DNA of 55,666 nt. Source: Neolewinella persica DSM 23188 (GTDB taxonomy: Bacteria; Bacteroidota; Bacteroidia; Chitinophagales; Saprospiraceae). Below are positions 17,588 to 25,510 of the stretch, piece by piece. A model generated the notes under the pieces. It saw only the letters and a list, made by a program, of their open reading frames with translations. It was not told where the DNA came from and searched no databases. The stretch spans positions 1-55,666 of the forward strand of contig NZ_KB890450.1 in NCBI RefSeq assembly GCF_000373105.1. The letters are read 5' to 3'. The first letter of the stretch is position 1, and every line of letters begins with the position of its first letter. Made by a program: the position numbers and the translations under genes.

Positions 17588-19384
17588 ATGACAGTACAAA
17601 CCTGGACTTTCCTAATAGTAGGCCTGACTTTCGCCCTCTACATCGCCATCGCCATCTGGGCCCGGGCAGGCTCTACCCACGAGTTCTATACCGCCGGAGG
17701 CGGCGTCCACCCACTGGCCAACGGCATGGCCACGGCAGCTGACTGGATGAGTGCAGCCTCGTTTATCTCCATGGCTGGCATCATCAGCTTTGCTGGATAC
17801 GACGGATCAGTTTACCTTATGGGCTGGACCGGAGGGTACGTCTTACTGGCCCTGTTGCTGGCGCCGTATTTGCGGAAGTTCGGAAAGTTTACGGTACCCG
17901 ATTTCATCGGTGACCGCTACTACAGTAATACGGCCAGAACAGTGGCCGTGATTTGTGCCATTGTGGTGAGTTTCACTTACGTAGCCGGGCAAATGCGGGG
18001 TGTGGGATTGGTCTTTAGCCGGTTTTTGGAAGTCGACATCAACATGGGGGTCTACATCGGTACCGCCATTGTTTTCTTTTATGCCATCATTGGTGGAATG
18101 AAGGGCATCACTTACACCCAGGTGGCGCAATATTGTGTCCTGATCTTTGCCTTCATGGTGCCCGCCATTTTCATTTCGTTAAACATGACCGGCAACGTGA
18201 TTCCTCAACTTGGTTTCATTAGTGACGTGAATGACGGCAGCGGAATGTCCCTGCTCGGAAAGCTGGACGGATTACACCGGGACCTGGGTTTTGCGGAGTA
18301 TACTGACGGCAGCAAATCGATGATTGATGTATTTGCCATCACCTTCGCTTTGATGGTCGGTACTGCGGGTTTACCCCACGTTATCGTTCGCTTCTTTACG
18401 GTACCAAAAGTGAAGGATGCACGCATTTCTGCCGGCTGGGCCCTGTTATTCATCGCCATCCTGTACACCACCGCGCCGGCCATTGCGGCCTTTGCCCGAA
18501 CCAATCTGATCGATACGATGCAGGGCAAGGAATACACTGCCATGCCAGAGTGGTTCAAGAAATGGGAGGACACCGGCCTGATTGCCTGGACGGACAAAAA
18601 TGGCGACGGGGCCATCAATTATGCGCCAGGGGCCGCTGTAGAAGGAAAGCCCGTTTTAGCAACAACAGCGGACGGAGAACTTCAACGGGGGCAATTCGGG
18701 CAGGTGATCTTTGCCAATGCGCCTACCACAACGACGAACGAAGTCTACATTGACAACGATATTATGGTACTGGCCAATCCCGAAATTGCCGGTTTACCTA
18801 ATTGGGTGATTGCTTTGGTCGCAGCCGGTGGGCTGGCCGCCGCCTTGAGCACCGCTGCCGGGTTGTTACTGGTCATTTCCACGGCAGTGAGCCGGGACCT
18901 GATGAAGATGCAGATCAAGCCTAACATGAGTGAAAAAGAGGAACTCTGGTGGGCCAGGGGCGGGGCCGCAGGTGCAGTGATCGTAGCTGCTTACTTCGGT
19001 GTTAACCCGCCGGGCTTTGTTGCGGCGACAGTTGCGCTGGCCTTCGGGTTGGCAGCAGCAAGTTTCTTCCCCGCCATTACCCTGGGCATCTTTGATAAGC
19101 GAATGAACCGGGAAGGGGCGATTTCCGGAATGGTGGTCGGTATCCTACTCATGTTCGGGTATATGGCGGTGTACAAACTGGGCTGGTTTATGGACGAAGT
19201 GCCACCAAAGTCAAGCTGGTGGTTTGGCATCTCTCCGGAAGGTTTTGGTTCGGTGGCCATGGTCGTCAACCTGGTCGTTTCCATTGTGGTGAGCCGGATG
19301 ACACCAGCGCCGCCGCAGGCGGTGCAGGACATTGTTGAGGACATCCGAATTCCACAGGGGGCTGGGGAGGCACATGATCATTGA
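17588..19384 (+). CDS. VC_2705-type sodium/solute symporter, large subunit
   Basis: The 598-residue protein is a polytopic membrane transporter of the SSS family with about 13 helices. The N-terminal EFYTAGGGVHPLANGMATAA segment, the helix ATVALAFGLAAASFFPA and a loop of about 100 residues in the middle fit the VC_2705 branch that works with a DUF4212 subunit (17126). Members are related to acetate permease ActP, so Na+-driven uptake of acetate or a similar monocarboxylate is plausible, and acs at 49375 would activate it. Proximity to pruA leaves proline as an alternative. The ATG is directly preceded by ACTC-type repeats with no Shine-Dalgarno sequence. Confidence 0.88.
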   Translation: MTVQTWTFLIVGLTFALYIAIAIWARAGSTHEFYTAGGGVHPLANGMATAADWMSAASFISMAGIISFAGYDGSVYLMGWTGGYVLLALLLAPYLRKFGKFTVPDFIGDRYYSNTARTVAVICAIVVSFTYVAGQMRGVGLVFSRFLEVDINMGVYIGTAIVFFYAIIGGMKGITYTQVAQYCVLIFAFMVPAIFISLNMTGNVIPQLGFISDVNDGSGMSLLGKLDGLHRDLGFAEYTDGSKSMIDVFAITFALMVGTAGLPHVIVRFFTVPKVKDARISAGWALLFIAILYTTAPAIAAFARTNLIDTMQGKEYTAMPEWFKKWEDTGLIAWTDKNGDGAINYAPGAAVEGKPVLATTADGELQRGQFGQVIFANAPTTTTNEVYIDNDIMVLANPEIAGLPNWVIALVAAGGLAAALSTAAGLLLVISTAVSRDLMKMQIKPNMSEKEELWWARGGAAGAVIVAAYFGVNPPGFVAATVALAFGLAAASFFPAITLGIFDKRMNREGAISGMVVGILLMFGYMAVYKLGWFMDEVPPKSSWWFGISPEGFGSVAMVVNLVVSIVVSRMTPAPPQAVQDIVEDIRIPQGAGEAHDH

Positions 19385-19525
19385 GGAAGCGAATTGATCA
19401 AAACGTGTTTTTAATGGCGGGCAGGGCTTATCAACTGCTACATTTTACACTGATTAACCTCAGTAGACGCCGTACAAATAGCACTATATTGCATTCCCCC
19501 TTCTTAGTATCATTAAAGCTCAGTC

Positions 19526-20533
19526 ATGAAATGCCTCTTAGCCCTTATCCTATTTACCCTCTCCAATATTTGTCTGGCTCAAACACCTGAAATTTTGTGG
19601 ACAGGCACCACCACCGTTGATATCGCGACCGGCCACAAGCCATTAGCGGACCAACGCATCAAGTGGGTAGCTTATCGCTCCCCGCAAACCAACCAGGCCA
19701 AAGTAACCGATGTAGAGGATAATTCGATCGGGATGCTGTTGTTCCTCGCATTTCAGGAGGGCAGACTTCCTGGCTTCAGAGACAAGGAGCTGCAAGAACG
19801 ACTTACGGTACAATCTCTCAACGAATCTGTTGAGGCAGACACCATTATTCTCGTAGATCCTGTATCGAATGAAACGAACATCCGCTTGATTCATCCCGAG
19901 ATTAACCCAGCCAATTTTGAAAACCTTCGGTTTTACTTGCGGTTAACCTTCCTCTCTGACGGATCCCTCCAGCAACAGCTGACGGCAGTGGCGATTATCG
20001 GAAATATATTCACTGATTCCGAGTATGTCATATATTTTTCACCCGAGACCCTTCCAGGAGCCATTGACTTTACCGAATCCGGCTGGAATGCCGTTATTCG
20101 CACTTCGGTGGAAATTCCTTTCACCGACCTACGCCCTACCGCAAGCAATCAAGTATCCCTCTTCGAAACAATTTCGGAGATCAATGGTCTTCTACTCCGT
20201 ACAAACGGCCAGGATTTCAGTAACATAATGGATTGGGGACAAATTTCAGAGATAGACATTCAATCAATCCAGGGTGGAACTGATACCATCCCGACCATAG
20301 ACCCCGTTACTTACGCCATCAATTACGAAATGATCACACGAGAGCCTTTACTTGAAGCAACCGATGTGCTTCGGTTGTATCATTATTGGGCCTGGAACGA
20401 CGGAGCTGTCCGACTGGTATTTAGCCCCATTGGTTACGCGCCTGTTACTACTGAAAGGAACGAGGAAGGGATAGGACTTTACAGGAGGCCGATAATTAAC
20501 TGGGCTGCGCCTTGGTATCGGGGCATAAAATAG
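19526..20533 (+). CDS. Secreted protein of unknown function (335 aa)
   Basis: A Sec signal peptide (MKCLLALILFTLSNICLAQ) precedes a soluble domain of about 315 residues. Two halves each end in a beta-rich stretch with a similar pattern (FYLRLTFLSDGSL and HYWAWNDGAVRLVFSPIGY), suggesting an internal duplication. This faintly recalls the two-half build of GldN/PorN proteins of the T9SS, but the match is too weak to claim. There is no lipobox, sorting domain or catalytic motif. The gene stands alone between the symporter and the beta-glucan locus and is flanked by gaps with repeats. Function unknown. Confidence 0.75.
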   Translation: MKCLLALILFTLSNICLAQTPEILWTGTTTVDIATGHKPLADQRIKWVAYRSPQTNQAKVTDVEDNSIGMLLFLAFQEGRLPGFRDKELQERLTVQSLNESVEADTIILVDPVSNETNIRLIHPEINPANFENLRFYLRLTFLSDGSLQQQLTAVAIIGNIFTDSEYVIYFSPETLPGAIDFTESGWNAVIRTSVEIPFTDLRPTASNQVSLFETISEINGLLLRTNGQDFSNIMDWGQISEIDIQSIQGGTDTIPTIDPVTYAINYEMITREPLLEATDVLRLYHYWAWNDGAVRLVFSPIGYAPVTTERNEEGIGLYRRPIINWAAPWYRGIK

Positions 20534-20562
20534 TGGACTGATTCTTAAATTTCCTGATTCCT

Positions 20563-20674
20563 GCCGTACGAACGGGGCTTGCCACCGTCCGTATCGGCGC
20601 CCTGAAAACGTATTATTCGTTCGCTAAGCGAACGGCAAATGCCACCTCACCTGCGGGGACAAGCCCCGCCCCTG
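20563..20674. repeat. Fold-back between 20,533 and the glucan locus
   Basis: GAACGGGGCTTGCC pairs with GGACAAGCCCCG, and the centre holds the palindrome CGTTCGCTAAGCGAACG (20618-20634). It may insulate the glucan locus from upstream transcription. Confidence 0.6.
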
Positions 20675-20746
20675 TTAGACTACCCCTTGATTAACGGAAT
20701 TTCTGAATCAATCCATTAGTAGCATTACCCATCAAATTTCAATCAT

Positions 20747-22030
20747 ATGAAAACTATATTACTATCCTTATTCAGTCTTTTACTATTCGCGAGTTGTACC
20801 GCCCAAACCAACAAGGTTATGGTAAAGGAAGAGGCCGGCGACTTGAAACTGACCGTCAACGGAAAGGACTTCATGATCAACGGGATGAACTGGGATTATT
20901 TCCCGATCGGCACAAATTACGAATACAGCCTGTGGGCGCAGCCTGAAGACCTAATCATTGCGGCGTTGGACGAAGAGATGGGCCTGCTGAAAAACATGGG
21001 GGTAAATGCTGTTCGTCAATACACCGGGGTTCCGGCCAAGTGGATCACCTACATTTATGAGAAGCATGGCATTTACACCATGCTCAATCATTCGTTTGGC
21101 CGCTACGGGCTAACGCTCGACGGTGCCTGGGTGGCAAATACTGAATATGCAGATCCCCGTACCCGAAAAATCCTGATGGAGGAAGTACAGATGCTCGCTC
21201 GCGACTACCAGAACACACCAGGCTTACTGATGTATTTGCTGGGCAATGAGAACAACTATGGCTTGTCGTGGGAAGGTGCTGAAACGGAGGACATTCCTGT
21301 GGAAGACCAAAAGACGACCATCCGGGCAAAGGCCATGTACAAGCTTTTCAATGAAGCTGCGGTAGCAATGAAGGGCATTGACCAATCTCACCCAGTAGCA
21401 ATTTGTAACGGAGATTTGGCTTACCTCGACCTTATTGTCACGGAGTGCCCGGACGTAGACATCCTCGGTACCAACATGTATCGTGGTGCATCTTTCGGAG
21501 ATGCCTTTGAACGGGTAAAAAAGGAATATGGGAAGCCGCTGATGTTTACGGAGTTTGGGGCTGATGCTTTTAACGTCAAAACACAAAGTGAAGACCAGTT
21601 GTCTCAGGCTTATTACATGGTGGAAAACTGGCGGGAGATCTACGCCAATGCCGCCGGAATGGGTAAAGCCGGGAATTCTTTGGGTGGGTTTACCTTCCAG
21701 TTCAGTGATGGCTGGTGGAAATTTGGCCAAACCTACAGCCTTGACGTACACGACAATAATGCCTCCTGGGGCAACGGAGGTTACGATCGTGACTTTACCA
21801 AGGGCACCAATAATATGAACGAGGAGTGGTTTGGTATTGCAGGCAAGGGGCCAACCAATGAAAAAGGATTGTACAAACTGTCTCCAAGGGCAGCTTACTT
21901 TGCTCTTCAGGAAGCGCATCAGTTTGATCCATTTAGTAAGGGTGCTTCACCTCAAAAACTGGAACACCATTTTGATGGCATCCAGCTAAAGAATGCTGTA
22001 ATGAAAGCAAGTGGAGACAAAAGAGAGTAA
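20747..22030 (+). CDS. GH2-like TIM-barrel glycosidase, lipoprotein
   Basis: The 427-residue protein has a lipoprotein signal (LLLFASC) and one (beta/alpha)8 barrel of clan GH-A, resembling the catalytic domain of GH2 enzymes without their accessory beta domains. The acid/base is predicted as E168 in LLGNENNYG and the nucleophile as E269 in MFTEFGADAF. The LKNMGVNAVR and IYTMLNHSFGRYG segments also recall GH72-type beta-1,3-glucanosyltransferases, so transglycosylation is an option. It is the first gene of the glucan locus and is strikingly similar over its whole length to the first 420 residues of the protein at 22356, with identical catalytic numbering, so the two arose by duplication. Probable substrate: beta-1,3-glucan, from context. 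Confidence 0.8.
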   Translation: MKTILLSLFSLLLFASCTAQTNKVMVKEEAGDLKLTVNGKDFMINGMNWDYFPIGTNYEYSLWAQPEDLIIAALDEEMGLLKNMGVNAVRQYTGVPAKWITYIYEKHGIYTMLNHSFGRYGLTLDGAWVANTEYADPRTRKILMEEVQMLARDYQNTPGLLMYLLGNENNYGLSWEGAETEDIPVEDQKTTIRAKAMYKLFNEAAVAMKGIDQSHPVAICNGDLAYLDLIVTECPDVDILGTNMYRGASFGDAFERVKKEYGKPLMFTEFGADAFNVKTQSEDQLSQAYYMVENWREIYANAAGMGKAGNSLGGFTFQFSDGWWKFGQTYSLDVHDNNASWGNGGYDRDFTKGTNNMNEEWFGIAGKGPTNEKGLYKLSPRAAYFALQEAHQFDPFSKGASPQKLEHHFDGIQLKNAVMKASGDKRE

Positions 22031-22068
22031 TCAGGGATGAACCCTTTCTTTGCTTTTCAGGTCCTGTC

Positions 22069-22090
22069 TCTGCACCTGCGTCCGCGCCCA
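22069..22090 (+). repeat. Dispersed motif copy (CTGCACCTGCGTCCGCGCCC)
   Basis: A variant of the motif at 7329, lying 40 bp after the stop of the first glycosidase gene. Confidence 0.55.
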
Positions 22091-22217
22091 CCCCTGAAGC
22101 GGGACTAAGGAAGTGTGCTCTGCGGATTCGATACAATCAACTTCAATCAGACCATAATTCCAGCATAAATTTTACTTCCCGGCTACAAACATATTTTCGT
22201 TTACCATGTATCATAAT

Positions 22218-22271
22218 TAGTTTTGTGTCTCAACGCTGTTCATCGATAGTACGTAGACGTATAATCGATAG
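22218..22271 (+). promoter_or_regulatory. Candidate promoter and operator of the main glucan operon
   Basis: TAGTTTTG at 22218-22225 fits the Bacteroidota -7 box TAnnTTTG and would give a leader of about 125 nt. Downstream, two ATCGATA boxes (22242-22248 and 22264-22270) are spaced 22 bp apart around GTACGTAGACGTAT, a partly palindromic arrangement suitable for a dimeric regulator. No regulator gene is linked to the locus. Confidence 0.4.
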
Positions 22272-22355
22272 CAATTGATAACATTCAACCGGTCTTGCAA
22301 TTATTCTTTGTGAATCCTGATTTTTCTCAGGTCACCCATTATACAAGTCGATCAT

Positions 22356-25300
22356 ATGAAATCCTTACTACTATCACTGCTTTGTACCTTTTCGTTTGCG
22401 ATTTTGTCCGCCCAGGCCGCCCAGGTTTCGGTAGAAGAGAGCGGAGGCGACATGAAACTTACCGTAAACGGAAAAGATTTCATGATAAATGGAATGAACT
22501 GGGATTATTTCCCCATCGGCACTACTGTCTCCTACAGCTTATGGCAGCAACCGGATGACATCATCCGGGCGGCGCTGGACGAAGAGATGTCCTTACTGAA
22601 AAATATGGGGGTCAATGCTGTCCGTATGTACACGGGAGTCCAGGCTAAGTGGATTACCTACATCTACGAGAAGTACGGTATTTATACGATGCTTAACCAC
22701 TCCTTCGGGAGATACGGCCTGACTATCGATGGTGGTTGGATGCCGAATACGGAGTATTCTGACCCGAGGGTAGATGCTTATTTAATGAAAGAGGCCACAG
22801 ATTTGGCCCGTAGTTATAAGGATACGCCAGGGCTGTTGATGTACCTGCTGGGTAACGAAAACAACTATGGCCTCTCCTGGGGAGGAGCGGAAACTGAGGA
22901 CATACCACTGGAGGACCGCAAGACATTCATCCGTGCCCGGGCCATGTATAAGTTGTTTAATAAAGCGACCAAAGCGATGAAAGCCATTGACAAGTCGCAT
23001 CCCGTAGCGATGTGTAATGGTGACCTCCTTTACCTTGATATTGTGGTTGAAGAGTGCCCGGATGTAGACATCTACGGCACAAATATGTACCGGGGTGTTT
23101 CGTTCGGTGACGCATTTGACCGCGTTAGAAACGAGTACGGCAAGCCGTTCATGTTTACAGAGTTCGGCGCTGATGCCTTTAACGCCCTTTCCAACCGTGA
23201 GGACCAGGTTAACCAGGCCTACTACATGGTGAACAACTGGGAAGAGATTTACGCGAATGCTGCGGGCATGGGAAAGGCGGGTAACTCCATTGGTGGTTTC
23301 ACCTTCCAATTCAGTGACGGTTGGTGGAAATATGGCCAGACGGATGAACTGGACGTACACAACAATACGGCCTCCTGGGGTAGTGGCGGTTATACGCATG
23401 ATTTCGTTGAGGGCGAAAACAACATGAACGAAGAGTGGTTTGGCATTATGGCCAAAGGGCCCACGAACGAAAGAGGCTTATACAGCCTCTACCCCCGCGC
23501 GGCTTACTACGCGCTACAGGAAGCGCACCGGTATGACCCATACGCTGCGGGTGCCAGCCAGCAAACCCTGGAAAGTTACTTCGACGGTATCCAACTAATG
23601 GACGCTGCGCTGAAAGCACGCGGCGACAAGGCCGCGCTGGAGAGTGCCACGGCTGGTAAGATTCAACTGAGTCGCCTAAGCGCAGAGCTGACAACCTTTA
23701 ATACCGGCGGTAGTCTGGTGGCAACGCCAGAAGACGATAATCCGCTCGACAACAGCTTCCCGAACCAGCAGGGTTTTGACCACATGCAGTCCTTCTTTGT
23801 GGGGGTATCGGCCAATCCGAATCCCAGTCTGCGGGCTAACGTGGAATTTAACATTCTGGGTAACGTTGCCCAGAACCCGATCAACGAAGTATTCTACGAG
23901 AACCGGGGCCGGCCGATCACCTTTAATACAACGAACGGACCGGTGACCCAGGCGGACGCTAACCGGGTAGCGGTTTACCGGGCCGAAGTTGACTGGAACC
24001 ACGACAAGTTCGACATGAAGGCCTTTTACCGGACGGGGCACTATCACTGGCAATACGAAGGTGACTTTTTTGGCTTGTACCCCGAGGCCAACTATGGTCC
24101 GAACATCGATATTTACAACGGTAACGCTCCTTTAGGTGTAGAATTCGAAGGCAAGAAAGAACTCGAGGGTTTAAGCCTTGCGATGGGCCCAGAACTTTGG
24201 TGGGGAGCCAACCCCGCAGTACTGGTAAAATACCAGCGGGAACTGATGGGAATGGAAGTAACCGGTCTTTTCCATGAAGACCTGGAAGAGCGGGGGCAAA
24301 CGGAAAGTTCCTTCGCGATTCCGCAGCCGCGCACGCGGCGGGCGACGTTTCAAATAGAAAAAAAAATGGGGTCTTTTGGCCTTCAGCTTGGTGGTATGTG
24401 GGGCGGATCTCCGCTGAACGGCAGAGAATTCCAACTTACCGGAGGGGAAGACGGGGACAACACCGTTTATAAAGACGAGGTTAAATCCTCCGACAACTGG
24501 GGCGGCAAGATCAAAATGACCTTCTCTAAGGGGCCAATTAACTGGTACGGACAGGCGGCAGCCATGGGCTTAGTGGCCAATGGCGGAGCAGACGCCACGC
24601 TTACCTTCACCGGATGGAAACTAAAGGACAGTGGCAGCGGTAACCAGTATAACTTCCTCACAGGTTTCACCTACCTGGTCGGGGATTTACAGATCGCTCC
24701 CAACTTCCTGTGGCAGCGTCCGATCGAAGGTCCGATACCGGGCGACGTAAACGCCCCTGGCCGTCCCCGTAATATTCTTACCGATCCTTTCTCCGTTCGT
24801 GCAAACCGGGAAACCGTTGCCGGTGAGATCCTCTTTACGTTTGACCCCACCCCAGCCACCTTTATGTACCAGTGGGACAACGACCGGGCAGAAGACGCCA
24901 AATTCGCTATGAATGCCGGCTTCGTATTCCGTCACCTCCCCACCACGCAGGACGCTGCCATTGGTATTTTACCAGATGGGCGGACTTTCTTCCCCTTCCC
25001 GGGCGCAGCACCCGCAGCCGATCTTTGGGAGGCGCACGCCAGAATTGTATCGAAGCAAAGCCCTGAACTTGGCATTATCGCAAACATTTACACGGGTACC
25101 GCCCAGGCTAACGGCAGCGATGCCCGTAAGATTCAGCGCTTTGGTACCGACCTGCGCATGATCTACAAGCGTATGAAACTGGTCTCGGCGATCAAACTGA
25201 ACGATTGGGGGCCCTTTGACTACCACCGTGACTTTAACCTAACCTTCCCAACCCAACTATCCCTGGACCTCTCCACTACCCTGGGCACACCACAATGGTT

Positions 25301-25490
25301 CAATTTACCAGAAACCAAGATCGGCCTGATGGGTATTTTCCGAACGCTTGATCAGTTCTCCCCGCGTTATTGCCCTTCGCGGACAACCATGGCGGACGGA
25401 AGCATAATGTGTAACCCTACAGCCATTGGATTTGACGACGGCAACGAGTGGGAAATACGCACTTACCTCCACGTCAACATCTTCAAGTAA
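22356..25490 (+). CDS. GH-A glycosidase fused to a predicted outer-membrane beta-barrel
   Basis: The 1,044-residue protein has a Sec signal peptide without lipobox (MKSLLLSLLCTFSFAILSAQ). A GH-A TIM barrel (about 25-430) follows, with acid/base E168 and nucleophile E269 exactly as in the lipoprotein paralogue at 20747. After a linker (about 430-480) comes a region of about 560 residues built of alternating amphipathic strands rich in Gly, Tyr, Trp and Phe, for example MTFSKGPINWYGQAAAMGL. It ends in YLHVNIFK, which fits the C-terminal signature of outer-membrane beta-barrels loosely. I infer a porin-like barrel of 16-20 strands with the enzyme tethered at the membrane. Which side the enzyme faces is unknown. 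It may replace a SusC/SusD pair, absent here. Promoter elements lie at 22218. Confidence 0.8.
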   Translation: MKSLLLSLLCTFSFAILSAQAAQVSVEESGGDMKLTVNGKDFMINGMNWDYFPIGTTVSYSLWQQPDDIIRAALDEEMSLLKNMGVNAVRMYTGVQAKWITYIYEKYGIYTMLNHSFGRYGLTIDGGWMPNTEYSDPRVDAYLMKEATDLARSYKDTPGLLMYLLGNENNYGLSWGGAETEDIPLEDRKTFIRARAMYKLFNKATKAMKAIDKSHPVAMCNGDLLYLDIVVEECPDVDIYGTNMYRGVSFGDAFDRVRNEYGKPFMFTEFGADAFNALSNREDQVNQAYYMVNNWEEIYANAAGMGKAGNSIGGFTFQFSDGWWKYGQTDELDVHNNTASWGSGGYTHDFVEGENNMNEEWFGIMAKGPTNERGLYSLYPRAAYYALQEAHRYDPYAAGASQQTLESYFDGIQLMDAALKARGDKAALESATAGKIQLSRLSAELTTFNTGGSLVATPEDDNPLDNSFPNQQGFDHMQSFFVGVSANPNPSLRANVEFNILGNVAQNPINEVFYENRGRPITFNTTNGPVTQADANRVAVYRAEVDWNHDKFDMKAFYRTGHYHWQYEGDFFGLYPEANYGPNIDIYNGNAPLGVEFEGKKELEGLSLAMGPELWWGANPAVLVKYQRELMGMEVTGLFHEDLEERGQTESSFAIPQPRTRRATFQIEKKMGSFGLQLGGMWGGSPLNGREFQLTGGEDGDNTVYKDEVKSSDNWGGKIKMTFSKGPINWYGQAAAMGLVANGGADATLTFTGWKLKDSGSGNQYNFLTGFTYLVGDLQIAPNFLWQRPIEGPIPGDVNAPGRPRNILTDPFSVRANRETVAGEILFTFDPTPATFMYQWDNDRAEDAKFAMNAGFVFRHLPTTQDAAIGILPDGRTFFPFPGAAPAADLWEAHARIVSKQSPELGIIANIYTGTAQANGSDARKIQRFGTDLRMIYKRMKLVSAIKLNDWGPFDYHRDFNLTFPTQLSLDLSTTLGTPQWFNLPETKIGLMGIFRTLDQFSPRYCPSRTTMADGSIMCNPTAIGFDDGNEWEIRTYLHVNIFK

Positions 25491-25510
25491 CCCAGGAAAA
25501 CTAACCAACA

